From assembly GCF_001485475.2 (NCBI RefSeq), contig NZ_DF976999.1, forward strand, positions 400,291 through 464,290: a stretch of DNA of 64,000 bases, in the 5' to 3' direction. The translations under genes were made by a program, and so were the position numbers. Under the pieces are notes generated by a model. That model was given only the letters and a program-made list of their open reading frames with translations. It was not told where the DNA came from and did not search any database. Source of the stretch: Tepidanaerobacter syntrophicus. GTDB lineage: Bacteria; Bacillota; Thermosediminibacteria; Thermosediminibacterales; Tepidanaerobacteraceae. Of this stretch, positions 23,676-33,419 are shown piece after piece (position 1 is the first letter of the stretch; each line of letters starts with the position of its first letter).

Positions 23676-24935
23676 TCATAGGTTCAAATAATCTATTATG
23701 CTTCCTACATAAACCTTAGCCGCATTTATCACATCTTTTACATCTACTGTCTCGTTGTAAGAATGAATGCCTTCTGTGTTTGCAGGGCCAAACTGCAGGG
23801 TGGGTATGCCTTTTAGTCTGTAGTACCTAGCATCGCTGGACGCCCACTGATATGTGCGGGTAACCTTTGTGCCTAATATTTTTTCGGCGTTTTGGGCTAC
23901 AATCTCCACTATTTCGCTTCTTGCATCTGTGTAGTTGGCTTCGGCTTTCCAGTCGCATTCATAGGTTATGCCGGAAAGTGAATGTTTTTCTATCGCTTCT
24001 TTTATTTTGTCTTCTACTATAGAGGCTTTTATTCCCACGGGTAGTCTTAAGTCTACCTGGGCTTCTGCATAATCGGGGACCATATTTGCCTTTATTCCTC
24101 CGGAAATCTTGCCTAAGTTTACGGTAATATGGTCTATTATGTTTTCAACTCCGGCAATCTTAAGTTCTTCTCTTGCTATAGCCTTGGATTCTGCTATTAC
24201 ATCGGCGATTTCAGGGGGGTAGTCGGCCTCTACTTGGCGAAGTGTTTTTAGTTCATCACAGATTTTAATTATTTTTTCTATGGCGTTATCGCCTGCATAC
24301 GGTGCAAGGCTTCCATGGGCCGACTTGCCTTTGGCTTTTAGTGTCACCCATACGCTCCCTTTCTGACCTATCTCGATGTTATTGTAGCCGGAGGGTTCTG
24401 CCACAATACAGGCATCGCCGGTTACTACATCATTATCAAGAAGCCACTTTGTCCCCATCTTGCCGCTTACTTCTTCGTCGGGAACTACGGTAAGGACCGC
24501 GCTGCCTTTAAGGTCGATATTGTTTTCTTTAATAAGAGTCATCGCAAACAGCAGGCCGCCCAATCCCGCTTTCATGTCTGAGGCTCCTCTTCCCAGTATC
24601 TTCCCGTCCGCAACTTTTCCGGAAAACGGGTCGAAATCCCATTTATCAAGGTCTCCCACCGGCACTACGTCAGAGTGGCCGTTAAGAAGAAGGGTTCTGC
24701 CCTCTTTTTTTCCGATTTCTGCAATGATGTTGGGGGTTTCCGGTGAGGGCTTTACAATTTTAAATTCTATATTATTCTTTTCCAGATAAGAAGTGATAAA
24801 ATTTGTAATCTCTTCCATATGTCCCGGGGGATTTTCGCTGTTTATTGAAATCAAATCCGAGCACAGCTTTATAAGTTCGTCTTCTCGAGCATCAATCTGT
24901 TTCCATAAGTCTGTCTTTATCTGCGAAATGTCCAT
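23676..24935 (-). CDS. M20-family peptidase/deacylase (ArgE/DapE-like)
   Basis: A 419-aa two-zinc hydrolase. NGHSDVVPVGD carries H87 and D89, GRGASDMKAG carries the bridging D120, and PDEEVSG carries the catalytic E154 and E155. The dimerisation domain and C-terminal HSYNETVDV with the last His ligand are present. Family members remove acyl groups from amino acids (acetylornithine, succinyl-DAP) or act as dipeptidases. It lies 42 nt downstream of the five opp genes, so it probably processes an imported peptide or N-acyl amino acid. It need not be a biosynthetic DapE because this organism has DapL. Confidence 0.88.
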   Translation of the reverse strand: MDISQIKTDLWKQIDAREDELIKLCSDLISINSENPPGHMEEITNFITSYLEKNNIEFKIVKPSPETPNIIAEIGKKEGRTLLLNGHSDVVPVGDLDKWDFDPFSGKVADGKILGRGASDMKAGLGGLLFAMTLIKENNIDLKGSAVLTVVPDEEVSGKMGTKWLLDNDVVTGDACIVAEPSGYNNIEIGQKGSVWVTLKAKGKSAHGSLAPYAGDNAIEKIIKICDELKTLRQVEADYPPEIADVIAESKAIAREELKIAGVENIIDHITVNLGKISGGIKANMVPDYAEAQVDLRLPVGIKASIVEDKIKEAIEKHSLSGITYECDWKAEANYTDARSEIVEIVAQNAEKILGTKVTRTYQWASSDARYYRLKGIPTLQFGPANTEGIHSYNETVDVKDVINAAKVYVGSIIDYLNL

Positions 24936-24977
24936 TGAAATATTCTCCTTTGGTAATTGAAATTTGCTTTCTTTTCA

Positions 24978-25946
24978 CTAATACAAGTGGCAGGAAACTT
25001 GCTGGCCGTCTCCAATTTGCTTTAGAGATGGTTCTTCTTTGGAACATTTTTCCATAGCATAGGGGCATCTGGTGTGGAATTTGCACCCGGATGGCGGTTT
25101 TAACGGGCTTGGCACATCGCCTTCCAAAATCATTTTTTCTTTTTCCTCCAAAGGACTTTCCGGCGGTATCGCGGAAAATAGCGCCTTTGTATAGGGGTGC
25201 ATCGGATTTTTGTAAATATCGTCAGATTTGCCTGTTTCTACGATTTTTCCTAAGTACATAATTGCAAGTTTGTCACTTAAGTATTTTACCACACTTAAAT
25301 CGTGAGATATGAAAATATATGCAAGACCCAGCTCTTCCTGAAGCCGTTTTAAAAGATTTATAACCTGGGCTTGAATAGATACATCCAGTGCTGATACAGG
25401 CTCGTCGCATATAACTATTTCAGGATTGAGAGCAATGGCTCTGGCTATGTTTATCCTCTGCCTTTGGCCGCCGGAAAATTCATGGGGATAGCGGTTGGCA
25501 TGGTAGTAGTCAAGACCTACCATCTTTAAAAGTTCCTTAACCCGCTGTTCCTGCTGAGCCCTTGTTCCCACATTGTGAATTATTAAAGGCTCCTGGATAA
25601 TATAGCCTGCGGTTTTTTTTGGATCCAGGGAGGAATAGGGATCTTGAAATACCATCTGCATGTTTTTGCGAAGCTTTTTCATTTCAGATTCGTTAAAGTT
25701 TGCAGTATCCCGCCCTTTAAATTTTATGGAGCCTGCCGTAGGCCTTTCCAAATTCATTAAAAGCTTTGCCACAGTGGATTTGCCGCATCCGGATTCGCCG
25801 ATTATGCCGAGAGTCTTTCCTTTTTCTACATTAAAAGATACGCCGTCCACAGCCTTTAAATAAACGGGCGCTGCTCCAAAAATACCTGTTTCGACAGGAT
25901 AGTATTTTTTTAAATCTTTTACTTCGAGTATGATGTTGTCATCCAT
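24978..25946 (-). CDS. oppF: Oligopeptide/dipeptide ABC transporter ATPase (OppF-like)
   Basis: A 322-aa ABC ATPase. Walker A GESGCGKST, signature FSGGQRQRINIARA, Walker B IVICDEPVSALD and the C-terminal oligopeptide/dipeptide extension (CKFHTRCPYAMEKC, with cysteines that may bind Fe-S or metal) are visible. I start at ATG 25946, which overlaps the oppD stop by 8 nt; a longer frame to 25985 lacks conserved sequence. It powers import together with OppD, OppB and OppC. Confidence 0.92.
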   Translation of the reverse strand: MDDNIILEVKDLKKYYPVETGIFGAAPVYLKAVDGVSFNVEKGKTLGIIGESGCGKSTVAKLLMNLERPTAGSIKFKGRDTANFNESEMKKLRKNMQMVFQDPYSSLDPKKTAGYIIQEPLIIHNVGTRAQQEQRVKELLKMVGLDYYHANRYPHEFSGGQRQRINIARAIALNPEIVICDEPVSALDVSIQAQVINLLKRLQEELGLAYIFISHDLSVVKYLSDKLAIMYLGKIVETGKSDDIYKNPMHPYTKALFSAIPPESPLEEKEKMILEGDVPSPLKPPSGCKFHTRCPYAMEKCSKEEPSLKQIGDGQQVSCHLY

Positions 25947-26949
25947 TGCGCACAACACTCCTTCGGGAAAGGCGGTGGCTTTCATCTTGAAAATGGCAGC
26001 TGACTTTGTGGCCTTTTTCGATTTCTTTTAGCACCGGAGTTTCATCAAAGCATATTTGCTGTCTGTAAGGGCAGCGGGGTGCAAAACTGCAGCCCTTGCC
26101 CACAAGACGAAGGTCAGGAGGGCTTCCTTCTATAGCGTTTAGCGGCGTTTCTTTGCTGTAGCTAAGTTTCGGCATAGAATCCAGAAGGCCCCATGTGTAG
26201 GGGTGCAGCGGATTTTCGTAAAGGGTCTTGGTGTCTGTATGCTCAACAGCATTTCCTGCATACATTACCATAACATCATGACATATCTCCCATACCACAC
26301 CCAGATTGTGAGTTATTAATATGATAGACATATCAAGCCGTTTTTGCAAATCTTTTAACAGCTCAAGAACCTGAGCCTGAACTGTCACATCCAGGGCGGT
26401 GGTAGGCTCATCAGCAATGAGCAGGCTGGGGTTGCAAGCTATAGCCATTGCTATCATGGCTCTTTGCCGCATCCCGCCGGAAAATTCATGGGGATAGCTT
26501 TTAAGCCTAAGCTCCGCATCAGGCACGCCTACAAGTTCTAATGTTTCGGCGGCCTTTTTTTGTGCTGCCTTTTTATCTAATTTTTGGTGGAGTATAATAC
26601 TCTCCATTATTTGCTCGCCAATAGTAAATACCGGATTTAAAGCCGTCATTGGGTCCTGAAAAATCATGGAAATTTCATTTCCGCGGATTTTAAGCATTTC
26701 CCGTTCGTTAAGCTTAAGTAAGTCCTTGTCCTTGAAGATAATTTTTCCGGAAATAATTTTTCCGGGAGCTGGAACAAGCTTCATTATAGTGGAAACGGTA
26801 ACGCTTTTGCCTGAACCGGATTCCCCTACGATTCCCAGGGTCTTGCCCCGATCTACGCTAAAGCTAACGCCATTGACTGACTTTACAATTCCGGTGGGTG
26901 TATAAAAATATACTTTTAAATCTTCGGCTTCTAATAATTGCTGCGTCAT
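25939..26949 (-). CDS. oppD: Oligopeptide/dipeptide ABC transporter ATPase (OppD-like)
   Basis: A 336-aa ABC ATPase with Walker A GESGSGKSV, signature FSGGMRQRAMIAMA, Walker B LLIADEPTTALD, and the Opp C-terminal module with CSFAPRCPYRQQIC. ATG 26949 is preceded by AGGTGG. An in-frame GTG four codons upstream overlaps that site. Pairs with OppF as the asymmetric ATPase of the importer. Confidence 0.92.
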   Translation of the reverse strand: MTQQLLEAEDLKVYFYTPTGIVKSVNGVSFSVDRGKTLGIVGESGSGKSVTVSTIMKLVPAPGKIISGKIIFKDKDLLKLNEREMLKIRGNEISMIFQDPMTALNPVFTIGEQIMESIILHQKLDKKAAQKKAAETLELVGVPDAELRLKSYPHEFSGGMRQRAMIAMAIACNPSLLIADEPTTALDVTVQAQVLELLKDLQKRLDMSIILITHNLGVVWEICHDVMVMYAGNAVEHTDTKTLYENPLHPYTWGLLDSMPKLSYSKETPLNAIEGSPPDLRLVGKGCSFAPRCPYRQQICFDETPVLKEIEKGHKVSCHFQDESHRLSRRSVVRNG

Positions 26950-26973
26950 ATAAATCACCACCTAGTTGAAAGT

Positions 26974-27849
26974 TTATTTCATCTTTGGATCAAAGGCATC
27001 TCTGATACCGTCTCCAAACAGATTAAATCCAAGAACTGCAAGTAATATGGCAAGGCCGGAATATGTGGCTATGTGGGGAGATGTAAGCAGGTAGTCCCTG
27101 CCTGACCTTAATATATTGCCCCAAGAAGCCGTAGGCGGCTGAATTCCCAGTCCTAAAAAACTTAAGGTTGCTTCTGAAATGATGGAACCTGCCAGGTTCA
27201 TCGTGGCATAGACGATGACCGGTGACAAAATGTTAGGAATTATGTGGTTGAAAATCAGGTGAAAGTCCGAGGCTCCCAAGGATTTTACCGCCTGGCAGTA
27301 TTCCTCACCTTTTACCACAAGCACTTGTCCTCTTGCTATTCTGGCATATCCGGGAACATTCGCAATACCTATTGCGATAATAACGTTTTCCAGGCCTTGG
27401 CCTAGGACAGTCATCAAAACGATGGAAAGGAGAACGAAGGGGAATGCGAACATGCCGTCCATAAATCTCATGATTACGGTATCCAATATTCCTTCCTTAT
27501 AGCCTGCAATTATTCCTAATATTATTCCAATGGTGCCGCCTACCAAAGTCGCACCGGCAGCAACCAGAATTGATATTCTCGAGCCATATATTATTCTGCT
27601 GAGCAGGTCTCTGCCAAACTCGTCGGTTCCAAGGATATGGCCGGGGGTTCCGGGTTTTAAAAATGTTTTACTAATATCCATGGCATTGGGATCATAAGGC
27701 GCAAGCAGCGGAGCAAATATAGCCATGCACACAGCTGCAATAACTATGACCATTCCTATAACGGCGGTCTTGTTGCGCTTGAGCCTGGCCCAAGGGCTGT
27801 TGGCTTTGCGTTCCAGCTGCATCAGCTTATTTTCATCAATCATTTCCAT
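26974..27849 (-). CDS. oppC: Oligopeptide/dipeptide ABC transporter permease (OppC/DppC-like)
   Basis: A 291-aa membrane protein of the BPD_transp_1 family with an N-terminal OppC domain (helix about 30-52 followed by PYDPNAMD and GTDEFGRDLLSRI) and five more helices. The EAA loop (EYCQAVKSLGASDFHLIFNH) contacts the ATPases. It starts 2 nt after the oppB stop. Confidence 0.92.
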   Translation of the reverse strand: MEMIDENKLMQLERKANSPWARLKRNKTAVIGMVIVIAAVCMAIFAPLLAPYDPNAMDISKTFLKPGTPGHILGTDEFGRDLLSRIIYGSRISILVAAGATLVGGTIGIILGIIAGYKEGILDTVIMRFMDGMFAFPFVLLSIVLMTVLGQGLENVIIAIGIANVPGYARIARGQVLVVKGEEYCQAVKSLGASDFHLIFNHIIPNILSPVIVYATMNLAGSIISEATLSFLGLGIQPPTASWGNILRSGRDYLLTSPHIATYSGLAILLAVLGFNLFGDGIRDAFDPKMK

Positions 27850-27851
27850 AT

Positions 27852-28823
27852 CTAAGCGCCACCCCCGTGTTCTGAAGTTTTGGTATAGCGGATTCTGGGG
27901 TTTACTACTGCATAGAGGATGTCTACGATAAGATTTGTGATAACATAAATCAGCGCTATAAAAAGCACGCTCCCCTGTACAAGACCGTAGTCCCGCTTTT
28001 CAATGGCATCTACTACCATTTTCCCCATGCCGGGCCAGCTGAATATTGTCTCTGTAAGAATGGCTCCGGACAAAAGCGATGCAAGCTCTATACCGACAAC
28101 GGTGATTATAGGAGGCAGGGCGTTTTTAAAGGCATGCTTCCATATTACTACGGATTCACGAAGGCCCTTTGCCCTAGCTGTCTTAATATAGTCCTGCCTG
28201 ATTATATCTAGCATGCTGGAGCGGGTTATCCTGGCAAACATAGCCGCCGGAATCGTGGCAAGACACACTGAGGGCAGTATCAAGTGCTTTATAACGTCCA
28301 TTATCCCCTTGCTCATGCTTCCCATTCCTGTAGAAGGCAGCCATCCCAGGTTGACACTGAAAGTAAGAACCATCATAAGGCCGAGCCAAAATATAGGCAT
28401 TGAAACGCCAATAAGCGCAAGTACCATCGTTACATAATCAAAAATAGAATACTGCTTTGTGGCGGAAATAACGCCAATAGGGATGCCCACCAGCAGCGCA
28501 AGTATCATACTTGCCGCAGCCAGTATAACCGTATTCGGGAACCTTTCCAAAATAAGCAGCGTTACAGGCTCATTGTAGTAAAAAGATGTGCCAAAATTTC
28601 CGTGCAAAATATCGTTCATATATATCAAAAATTGTTTGGGAATGCTTTCATTTAAACCCAGCTTCACCCTCATCTTCTCTACAGCTTCCACACTAGCTTG
28701 AGGACCCAGCATCACCGATGCCGGGTCCCCCGGAATTATCCTTGTGACAAAAAATGTGATTAAAGCTACGACGAAAAGGGTGGGCAGGATTTCTACCAAT
28801 CGTTTTAAAATGTATTTAAGCAA
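27852..28823 (-). CDS. oppB: Oligopeptide/dipeptide ABC transporter permease (OppB/DppB-like)
   Basis: A 323-aa membrane protein with six predicted helices. The N-terminal MLKYILKRLVEILPTLFVVA and RIIPGDPA segments and the EAA loop (DYIKTARAKGLRESVVIWKH) are typical of OppB. The start is TTG 28823 with GGGAGG 8 nt upstream. It follows the binding-protein gene by 30 nt. Confidence 0.92.
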   Translation of the reverse strand: MLKYILKRLVEILPTLFVVALITFFVTRIIPGDPASVMLGPQASVEAVEKMRVKLGLNESIPKQFLIYMNDILHGNFGTSFYYNEPVTLLILERFPNTVILAAASMILALLVGIPIGVISATKQYSIFDYVTMVLALIGVSMPIFWLGLMMVLTFSVNLGWLPSTGMGSMSKGIMDVIKHLILPSVCLATIPAAMFARITRSSMLDIIRQDYIKTARAKGLRESVVIWKHAFKNALPPIITVVGIELASLLSGAILTETIFSWPGMGKMVVDAIEKRDYGLVQGSVLFIALIYVITNLIVDILYAVVNPRIRYTKTSEHGGGA

Positions 28824-28853
28824 TTCTTGTACCTCCCACCGAAAAACTATTGC

Positions 28854-30473
28854 TTATTTTTGCTTCCAAACGTTAATTTCGCTCGTTACAAGATTTATCT
28901 GGTTGTCAGGTGAAACTACAAAGCCCTGCACGTTCTTGTTAAGACCATAAATGACTTTTTCATGGGCATAATCTATTTGAGGAAGTTCTTCAACTATTAA
29001 TTTTAGGGCTTTTTTGTAAAGAGCCGCCCGCTCGTTTATATCCACTGTTGTTGTAACAGCATCGTCTAGGAGTTTGTCAACTTCAGGATTGTTAAAGCCC
29101 TGACCGTTGCCTAAAGAGCCTATCTGGCTGCTGTGGAACATCTGGTTCAGGAAGAAGTAAGGATCCGGATACCATGTCCAAGACATGCCGTAAAGGGGTG
29201 CCTTGCCCTTTGATGCGATATCGCTGAATGTACCCCACTCAGATACCTGAATCTTCATATCGATATTTAAGTTTTGCTTTAAGTAGTTCTGCATGATTGT
29301 ACTCATTTTCATTCTTGCAGGTTTATTGCCTACATGAATCTCGGTTTCAAAACCATTGGGATAGCCTGCCTCTGTAAGAAGCTGTTTTGCCTTTTCAGGA
29401 TTGTAGGCCGGTATCAAGGATTCTAAGGAAGGATCGTATCCCCATGATCCGGGAGGCAGCGGCAGGTAACCTCTCTGGGCTTCGCCCCATGTATATATGC
29501 CTTTTACCATTTCGTCAATATCAACAGCGCTTATTATGGCTTCCCTGACTTTTCTGTCTGCTGTGGGTCCCTGCATCATATTCATGTAAACATAGGAAAC
29601 CACGAGACCCGGTACTTCTTCCAGGACCAAATCATCGCTCTGTTTTATGACATTGATGCTTTCGCCTACAAGATCTGTGGCTACATCTATTTCTCCGGTT
29701 CTAAGAGCGTTTGCCATCATGTTGATATCGCTTATGAACTTGAATACTACACCGTCAAGATGGGGTTTTTGTCCCCAATACTTTTCATTTCTCTCTAAAA
29801 CTACGCTGTCATCTTTTATAAAGTCTACAAGCTTGAAGGGACCTGTTCCTACAAGATGAAGTCCGAACTGGTCTCCCCAGCCTTCCACTTCTTCTTTCGG
29901 CACAATGGTATTTCCGGCATCAGTCAGCGCTGTTAAAAATGCCGCATTAGGAGCCTTTAGAACTGCTTTGATTTCAGTGTCAGACACTACATCCACATGG
30001 TCTAACATACTTAGCCTGTTCATCGCAGATTCCTTTGCCGAGCGCTCCAGGCTGTATTTGACATCTTCTGCCGTCATTTTTCTGCCGTCTTGGTATTTGC
30101 CTTTTTGGAAGTAAACATCATCTCTTAATTTAAACGTATATGTTTTCATGTCATCCGACACAGACCATTCAGTGGCAATGGCCGGTATTATATTCTGCAG
30201 GGATTTATCATATTTTACTAAAGTATCACATACATTTATTATTACGTTACCTTCATAAACTCCTGTATAGTCTACGGGATCAAGGTTTTTAGGAGTCGCA
30301 GAAAGAGCTATGGTTAAAGTGCCGCCATCTTTCTCATCAGCTGCTCCGCCTGTCGCTTCACTTGTTTCAGGTTTTGACTCTTTTGTGCCTGTGCCGCAGC
30401 CGGCAACCATTGTAATGCAAATAAATAGAGCAATTAGTATGCAGATTATTCTTTTTAGATTATGAGCTTTCAA
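28854..30473 (-). CDS. ABC transporter peptide-binding lipoprotein (OppA/DppA family)
   Basis: A 539-aa extracytoplasmic solute-binding protein of family 5. The lipobox VAGCG gives a lipidated Cys at residue 26, followed by a Ser/Glu-rich linker and the SBP_bac_5 fold (TWTYPDP, YKKALKLIVEELPQI and similar segments). It delivers oligopeptides, dipeptides or related solutes to the OppBC permease encoded downstream. It is the first gene of the opp-M20 operon. No firm promoter was found in the 80 nt upstream. Confidence 0.92.
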   Translation of the reverse strand: MKAHNLKRIICILIALFICITMVAGCGTGTKESKPETSEATGGAADEKDGGTLTIALSATPKNLDPVDYTGVYEGNVIINVCDTLVKYDKSLQNIIPAIATEWSVSDDMKTYTFKLRDDVYFQKGKYQDGRKMTAEDVKYSLERSAKESAMNRLSMLDHVDVVSDTEIKAVLKAPNAAFLTALTDAGNTIVPKEEVEGWGDQFGLHLVGTGPFKLVDFIKDDSVVLERNEKYWGQKPHLDGVVFKFISDINMMANALRTGEIDVATDLVGESINVIKQSDDLVLEEVPGLVVSYVYMNMMQGPTADRKVREAIISAVDIDEMVKGIYTWGEAQRGYLPLPPGSWGYDPSLESLIPAYNPEKAKQLLTEAGYPNGFETEIHVGNKPARMKMSTIMQNYLKQNLNIDMKIQVSEWGTFSDIASKGKAPLYGMSWTWYPDPYFFLNQMFHSSQIGSLGNGQGFNNPEVDKLLDDAVTTTVDINERAALYKKALKLIVEELPQIDYAHEKVIYGLNKNVQGFVVSPDNQINLVTSEINVWKQK

Positions 30474-30554
30474 ATTTTTCCCCTCCTAATTTTACATAGT
30501 CAAAAAGCTTTTACCTAATATCTCTCTTTTGAAATCGTGAAATCTTAAAATCCC

Positions 30555-30905
30555 CTACCGCCGCTTCACCACCTCCTTGCAAAATTGAAAATCTTTAAGA
30601 TATTTTCTATTCTCATTCATTGCAGAATTTACAGCTTCTTCTTGGAAACTCCTGACAAGTTTGATTGCAAACCATTCTACAGGCCCGGTGATTACATCGT
30701 GAAATGCTTTAGTGGTACATGCCGGCACCATGGAAGCTGCAATAAATGCACCTTTTTTATCCAAACTATTATGTAGTAGCATTAACTTCATAAAGCAATT
30801 GATCTTATATAAATCGATAGGTTTCAGTCTCCTTATTATAACATAATGGTACTTTACTGCAAATATCGAAATGTGAAAACGATTCCAAAATGCAAAAGCC
30901 TCCAT
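30555..30905 (-). pseudogene. Doubtful 116-codon reading frame, possibly a decayed gene
   Basis: This frame begins inside the terminator hairpin of the upstream aminotransferase, has no ribosome site and shows no family I recognise. The C-terminal half (about 45-116: KKGAFIAASMVPACTTKAFHDV... ) has a protein-like composition, so it may be a leftover of a gene once located between the aminotransferase and opp genes. It could equally be chance. The 450-nt gap 30474-30925 otherwise holds only the terminator and a CcpA-like dyad. Confidence 0.2.
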
Positions 30906-30916
30906 ATTCTGGAGGC
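30894..30916 (-). terminator. Rho-independent terminator after the class III aminotransferase
   Basis: On the minus strand GCCTCC-AGAATAT-GGAGGC (30916-30898) is followed by TTTTGCATTTTG. It lies 10 nt after the aminotransferase stop and separates that operon from the opp operon. Confidence 0.8.
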
Positions 30917-30925
30917 AGTTCTTAT

Positions 30926-32296
30926 CTATTTTTTTCGAATGACTCTTTTTACGGTGCTTAATGTAAGTTTAAAGAGGCCGCTATTTTTTGAAAATATGTC
31001 TTCAAGGGAGTTCAGCATGTAGTCGATGTCTTCTTTTTCGATGATAAGAGGCGGTTCAAGCCTTATGACATTAGGATTGTTTAAAGTGTATGCTGTAATT
31101 ATGCGGTGGGTGTTAAGAAGCTCTCCGGCCACCATGGAACCTGTATACTCTTTGTAGAATCTGTTGACAGCGCCTCCTGTAAGCTTACTTAAAATCCCTT
31201 TCTCGGGTGTTTCAAATTCAATACCTGCCATCAGCCCTCTTCCTCTTACATCCTTTATTATGCCGTAGCGGTCTTTTAGGGTTTTAAGTCCCTCCAGCAT
31301 ATATTCTCCCACTTCTTTTGCGTGCTCAGGCAGGTTTTTCTCGATTATTGCGTTGATAGATGCTATTCCTGCAGCGCAGGCCATGGTATTGCCGCCAAAA
31401 GTCGATGTATGCAGGAGGCATTTTTCCATACCGCCAAAGGCCTTTTCCCATACTTCCTCTGTGGTAATAAAGGCTCCTATAGGAACTACTCCGCCTCCCA
31501 ATGATTTTGCAACTGTCATAATATCAGGCGAAACCCCTTCTCTTTCACAGGCAAACATGGTCCCCGTCCTGCCAAAGCCTGTCTGGATTTCATCAGCTAT
31601 CAGAAGCACGCCGTATTTGTCGCAAAGCGCCCTTACATCCTTCAAATAACCTTCGGGAGGCACGATAATTCCGCCTTCTCCCTGTATAGGCTCTACTATA
31701 AATGCTGCTATGTCTTTTTGCTTTAGTTTTTCTTCCAGGGCATTCGCATCACCGTATGGCACTGTTTGAAAACCGGGAACCAACGGTAAAAAGGGCTCCT
31801 GATATTTCTTTCTGCCTGTTGCGGAAAGCGCTCCATAGGTCTTGCCGTGAAAAGACCCTTCGCAGGATATGATGCCGGTTTTACCGCTTGCAGCCCTTGC
31901 GGCTTTCAGTGCGCCTTCAACAGCTTCCGCACCGCTGTTGCAGAAAAAGCTGTGTTTTAAACCTTTAGGAACAACTTGAGCAAGATTGTGGCCCAAAACC
32001 GCCGCAAAAGTGCTTAAGGAAGCTTGAAGAAGATTCGGCCTTTCCTTTACTTTTCCAAGCGCTTCGTATATTTCAGCAGGATTATGCCCTAAGTTCAATG
32101 CGCCATAGGCTCCTAAAAAATCTATATATTTGTTGCCGTCACTGTCATAAACATAGCATCCTTCAGCTTTGACAAAGTTTTTATCGAAATTTATAAGGCT
32201 GAGCATCGATGCAAGGCCCGGATTTACATATTCTGAGTATAGTTTTCGTATATCATTTCGCGATAGTTTCTCCACATCTTCGATTTTGTACAACAT
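30926..32296 (-). CDS. Class III PLP aminotransferase (ornithine/putrescine/GABA group)
   Basis: A 456-aa class III aminotransferase. It shows SGAEAVEGALKAARAASGK, FHGKTYGALSATG, DEIQTGFGRTG and the Schiff-base lysine in TVAKSLGGG. Relatives act on the terminal amino group of putrescine, ornithine, 4-aminobutyrate or similar. The N-terminal extension of about 35 residues before the core recalls putrescine aminotransferases. I start at ATG 32296 with GAGGTG 6 nt upstream. The neighbouring DCyD-like enzyme and peptide importer suggest amino acid catabolism; the substrate is not fixed. Confidence 0.88.
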   Translation of the reverse strand: MLYKIEDVEKLSRNDIRKLYSEYVNPGLASMLSLINFDKNFVKAEGCYVYDSDGNKYIDFLGAYGALNLGHNPAEIYEALGKVKERPNLLQASLSTFAAVLGHNLAQVVPKGLKHSFFCNSGAEAVEGALKAARAASGKTGIISCEGSFHGKTYGALSATGRKKYQEPFLPLVPGFQTVPYGDANALEEKLKQKDIAAFIVEPIQGEGGIIVPPEGYLKDVRALCDKYGVLLIADEIQTGFGRTGTMFACEREGVSPDIMTVAKSLGGGVVPIGAFITTEEVWEKAFGGMEKCLLHTSTFGGNTMACAAGIASINAIIEKNLPEHAKEVGEYMLEGLKTLKDRYGIIKDVRGRGLMAGIEFETPEKGILSKLTGGAVNRFYKEYTGSMVAGELLNTHRIITAYTLNNPNVIRLEPPLIIEKEDIDYMLNSLEDIFSKNSGLFKLTLSTVKRVIRKK

Positions 32297-32367
32297 GCGC
32301 CACACCTCTTTTTTTATTCTATTGAAATTATATATGAGTTGGCATGGCATGTCAAAATATGTTTTTA

Positions 32368-33369
32368 TTAGTCGCTGTTTTCTACCAGCATATCAAATAA
32401 GGCAGGAGTTCCGCCGGTGTGAATAAAAATAATATTTGACCCTTTTTCAAAAAATCCTTTTTTAACCAAATCTATAAGGCCGGCCATAGCCTTGCCTGAA
32501 TATACCGGATCTAATATTATTCCTTCAGTTTCAGCTGTGAATTTTATTGCCTCTACCCCTTGCCGGCTGGGCTTTCCGTATCCGCTTTCACCTATATATT
32601 CGTCAAAGACGATTATCTCGTCAGGCAAAATTTCCAGGTCGGCTCCCAATAAGGATATAGAGTCTTGGGCAATTCTTGAAATGTCTTGCTTAAACACGCT
32701 TTTTTCTGAGTCAACGCTTATGCCAACAACTTTAGCATCCCTTTTCGCAAGGCGCACTCCTACTTCAAGTCCCGCCGATGTTCCTCCGGATCCCACCGCA
32801 TTTACTATATAATCTATTCTTAAGTTTTGGCTGTCGGCCTGACTAAAAAGTTCTAAGGCGCAATCCACATATCCGCATGCTCCAAGGCCGATAGAGCCGC
32901 CAACAGGAATAAAATAAGGATTTTTGCCCTTAGCTCTCAACTCATCCATTAGCTTATCAGCCTCTATGCCTATTTCATTATAACTTGACACATCAAAAAA
33001 CCGCATATCGGCATTCATCAGCTTTTCTAAGAGTAAGTTGCCTTGGAATTGAGCAGGTTTTTTGCCTTTTAGCATTAAAATTACATCAAGGCCAAGTTTT
33101 CTGCAGGCGGCACAAGTCATTCGGGTATGGTTGGACTGAATGCTGCCTGTGGTTATTATTACATCAGCCTCTTTTTTTAGGGCATCGGCCAACAAAAATT
33201 CCAGCTTGCGGCCTTTGTTTCCCCCTATAGCAAGACCGGTGTTGTCGTCTCTTTTAAAATAAATATTCACGTCTCCCAGTTTTTTCGAAAGATTAGATGC
33301 TAAATCTAAATCCGTAGGCAATTGGCAAAGTTTAACCCGAGGTAAGTTTAAGCCTGTCATATATTTCAT
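32368..33369 (-). CDS. D-cysteine desulfhydrase / ACC deaminase-family PLP enzyme
   Basis: A 333-aa fold-type II PLP enzyme. FKRDDNTGLAIGGNKGRKLEF contains the cofactor lysine (in GGNKGRK), followed by TTGSIQSNHTRMTCAAC and GSGGTSAG for phosphate binding. Members degrade D-cysteine to pyruvate, sulfide and ammonia, or open 1-aminocyclopropane-1-carboxylate; some act as racemases or 2,3-diaminopropionate lyases. It is 71 nt upstream of the aminotransferase and probably in one operon. A tandem 16-bp repeat lies just before its AAGGAG site. Confidence 0.87.
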   Translation of the reverse strand: MKYMTGLNLPRVKLCQLPTDLDLASNLSKKLGDVNIYFKRDDNTGLAIGGNKGRKLEFLLADALKKEADVIITTGSIQSNHTRMTCAACRKLGLDVILMLKGKKPAQFQGNLLLEKLMNADMRFFDVSSYNEIGIEADKLMDELRAKGKNPYFIPVGGSIGLGACGYVDCALELFSQADSQNLRIDYIVNAVGSGGTSAGLEVGVRLAKRDAKVVGISVDSEKSVFKQDISRIAQDSISLLGADLEILPDEIIVFDEYIGESGYGKPSRQGVEAIKFTAETEGIILDPVYSGKAMAGLIDLVKKGFFEKGSNIIFIHTGGTPALFDMLVENSD

Positions 33370-33382
33370 CTTCTCCTTTTAT

Positions 33383-33414
33383 ATAATAGTAGTTCTTTAT
33401 AATAGTAGTTCTTT
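33383..33414. repeat. Two tandem copies of a 16-bp word
   Basis: ATAATAGTAGTTCTTT occurs twice in direct tandem (33383-33398, 33399-33414) just upstream of the DCyD-like gene. On that gene's strand it reads AAAGAACTACTATTAT. It may be simple slippage or a small regulatory repeat. Confidence 0.8.
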
Positions 33415-33419
33415 CTAAA

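Noticed and set aside
30874..30887. CcpA cre site controlling the opp operon
   Set aside because: TGAAAACGATTCCA is one base off consensus but lies about 400 nt upstream of the first opp gene and beside the terminator of another operon, so control of opp is not supported.
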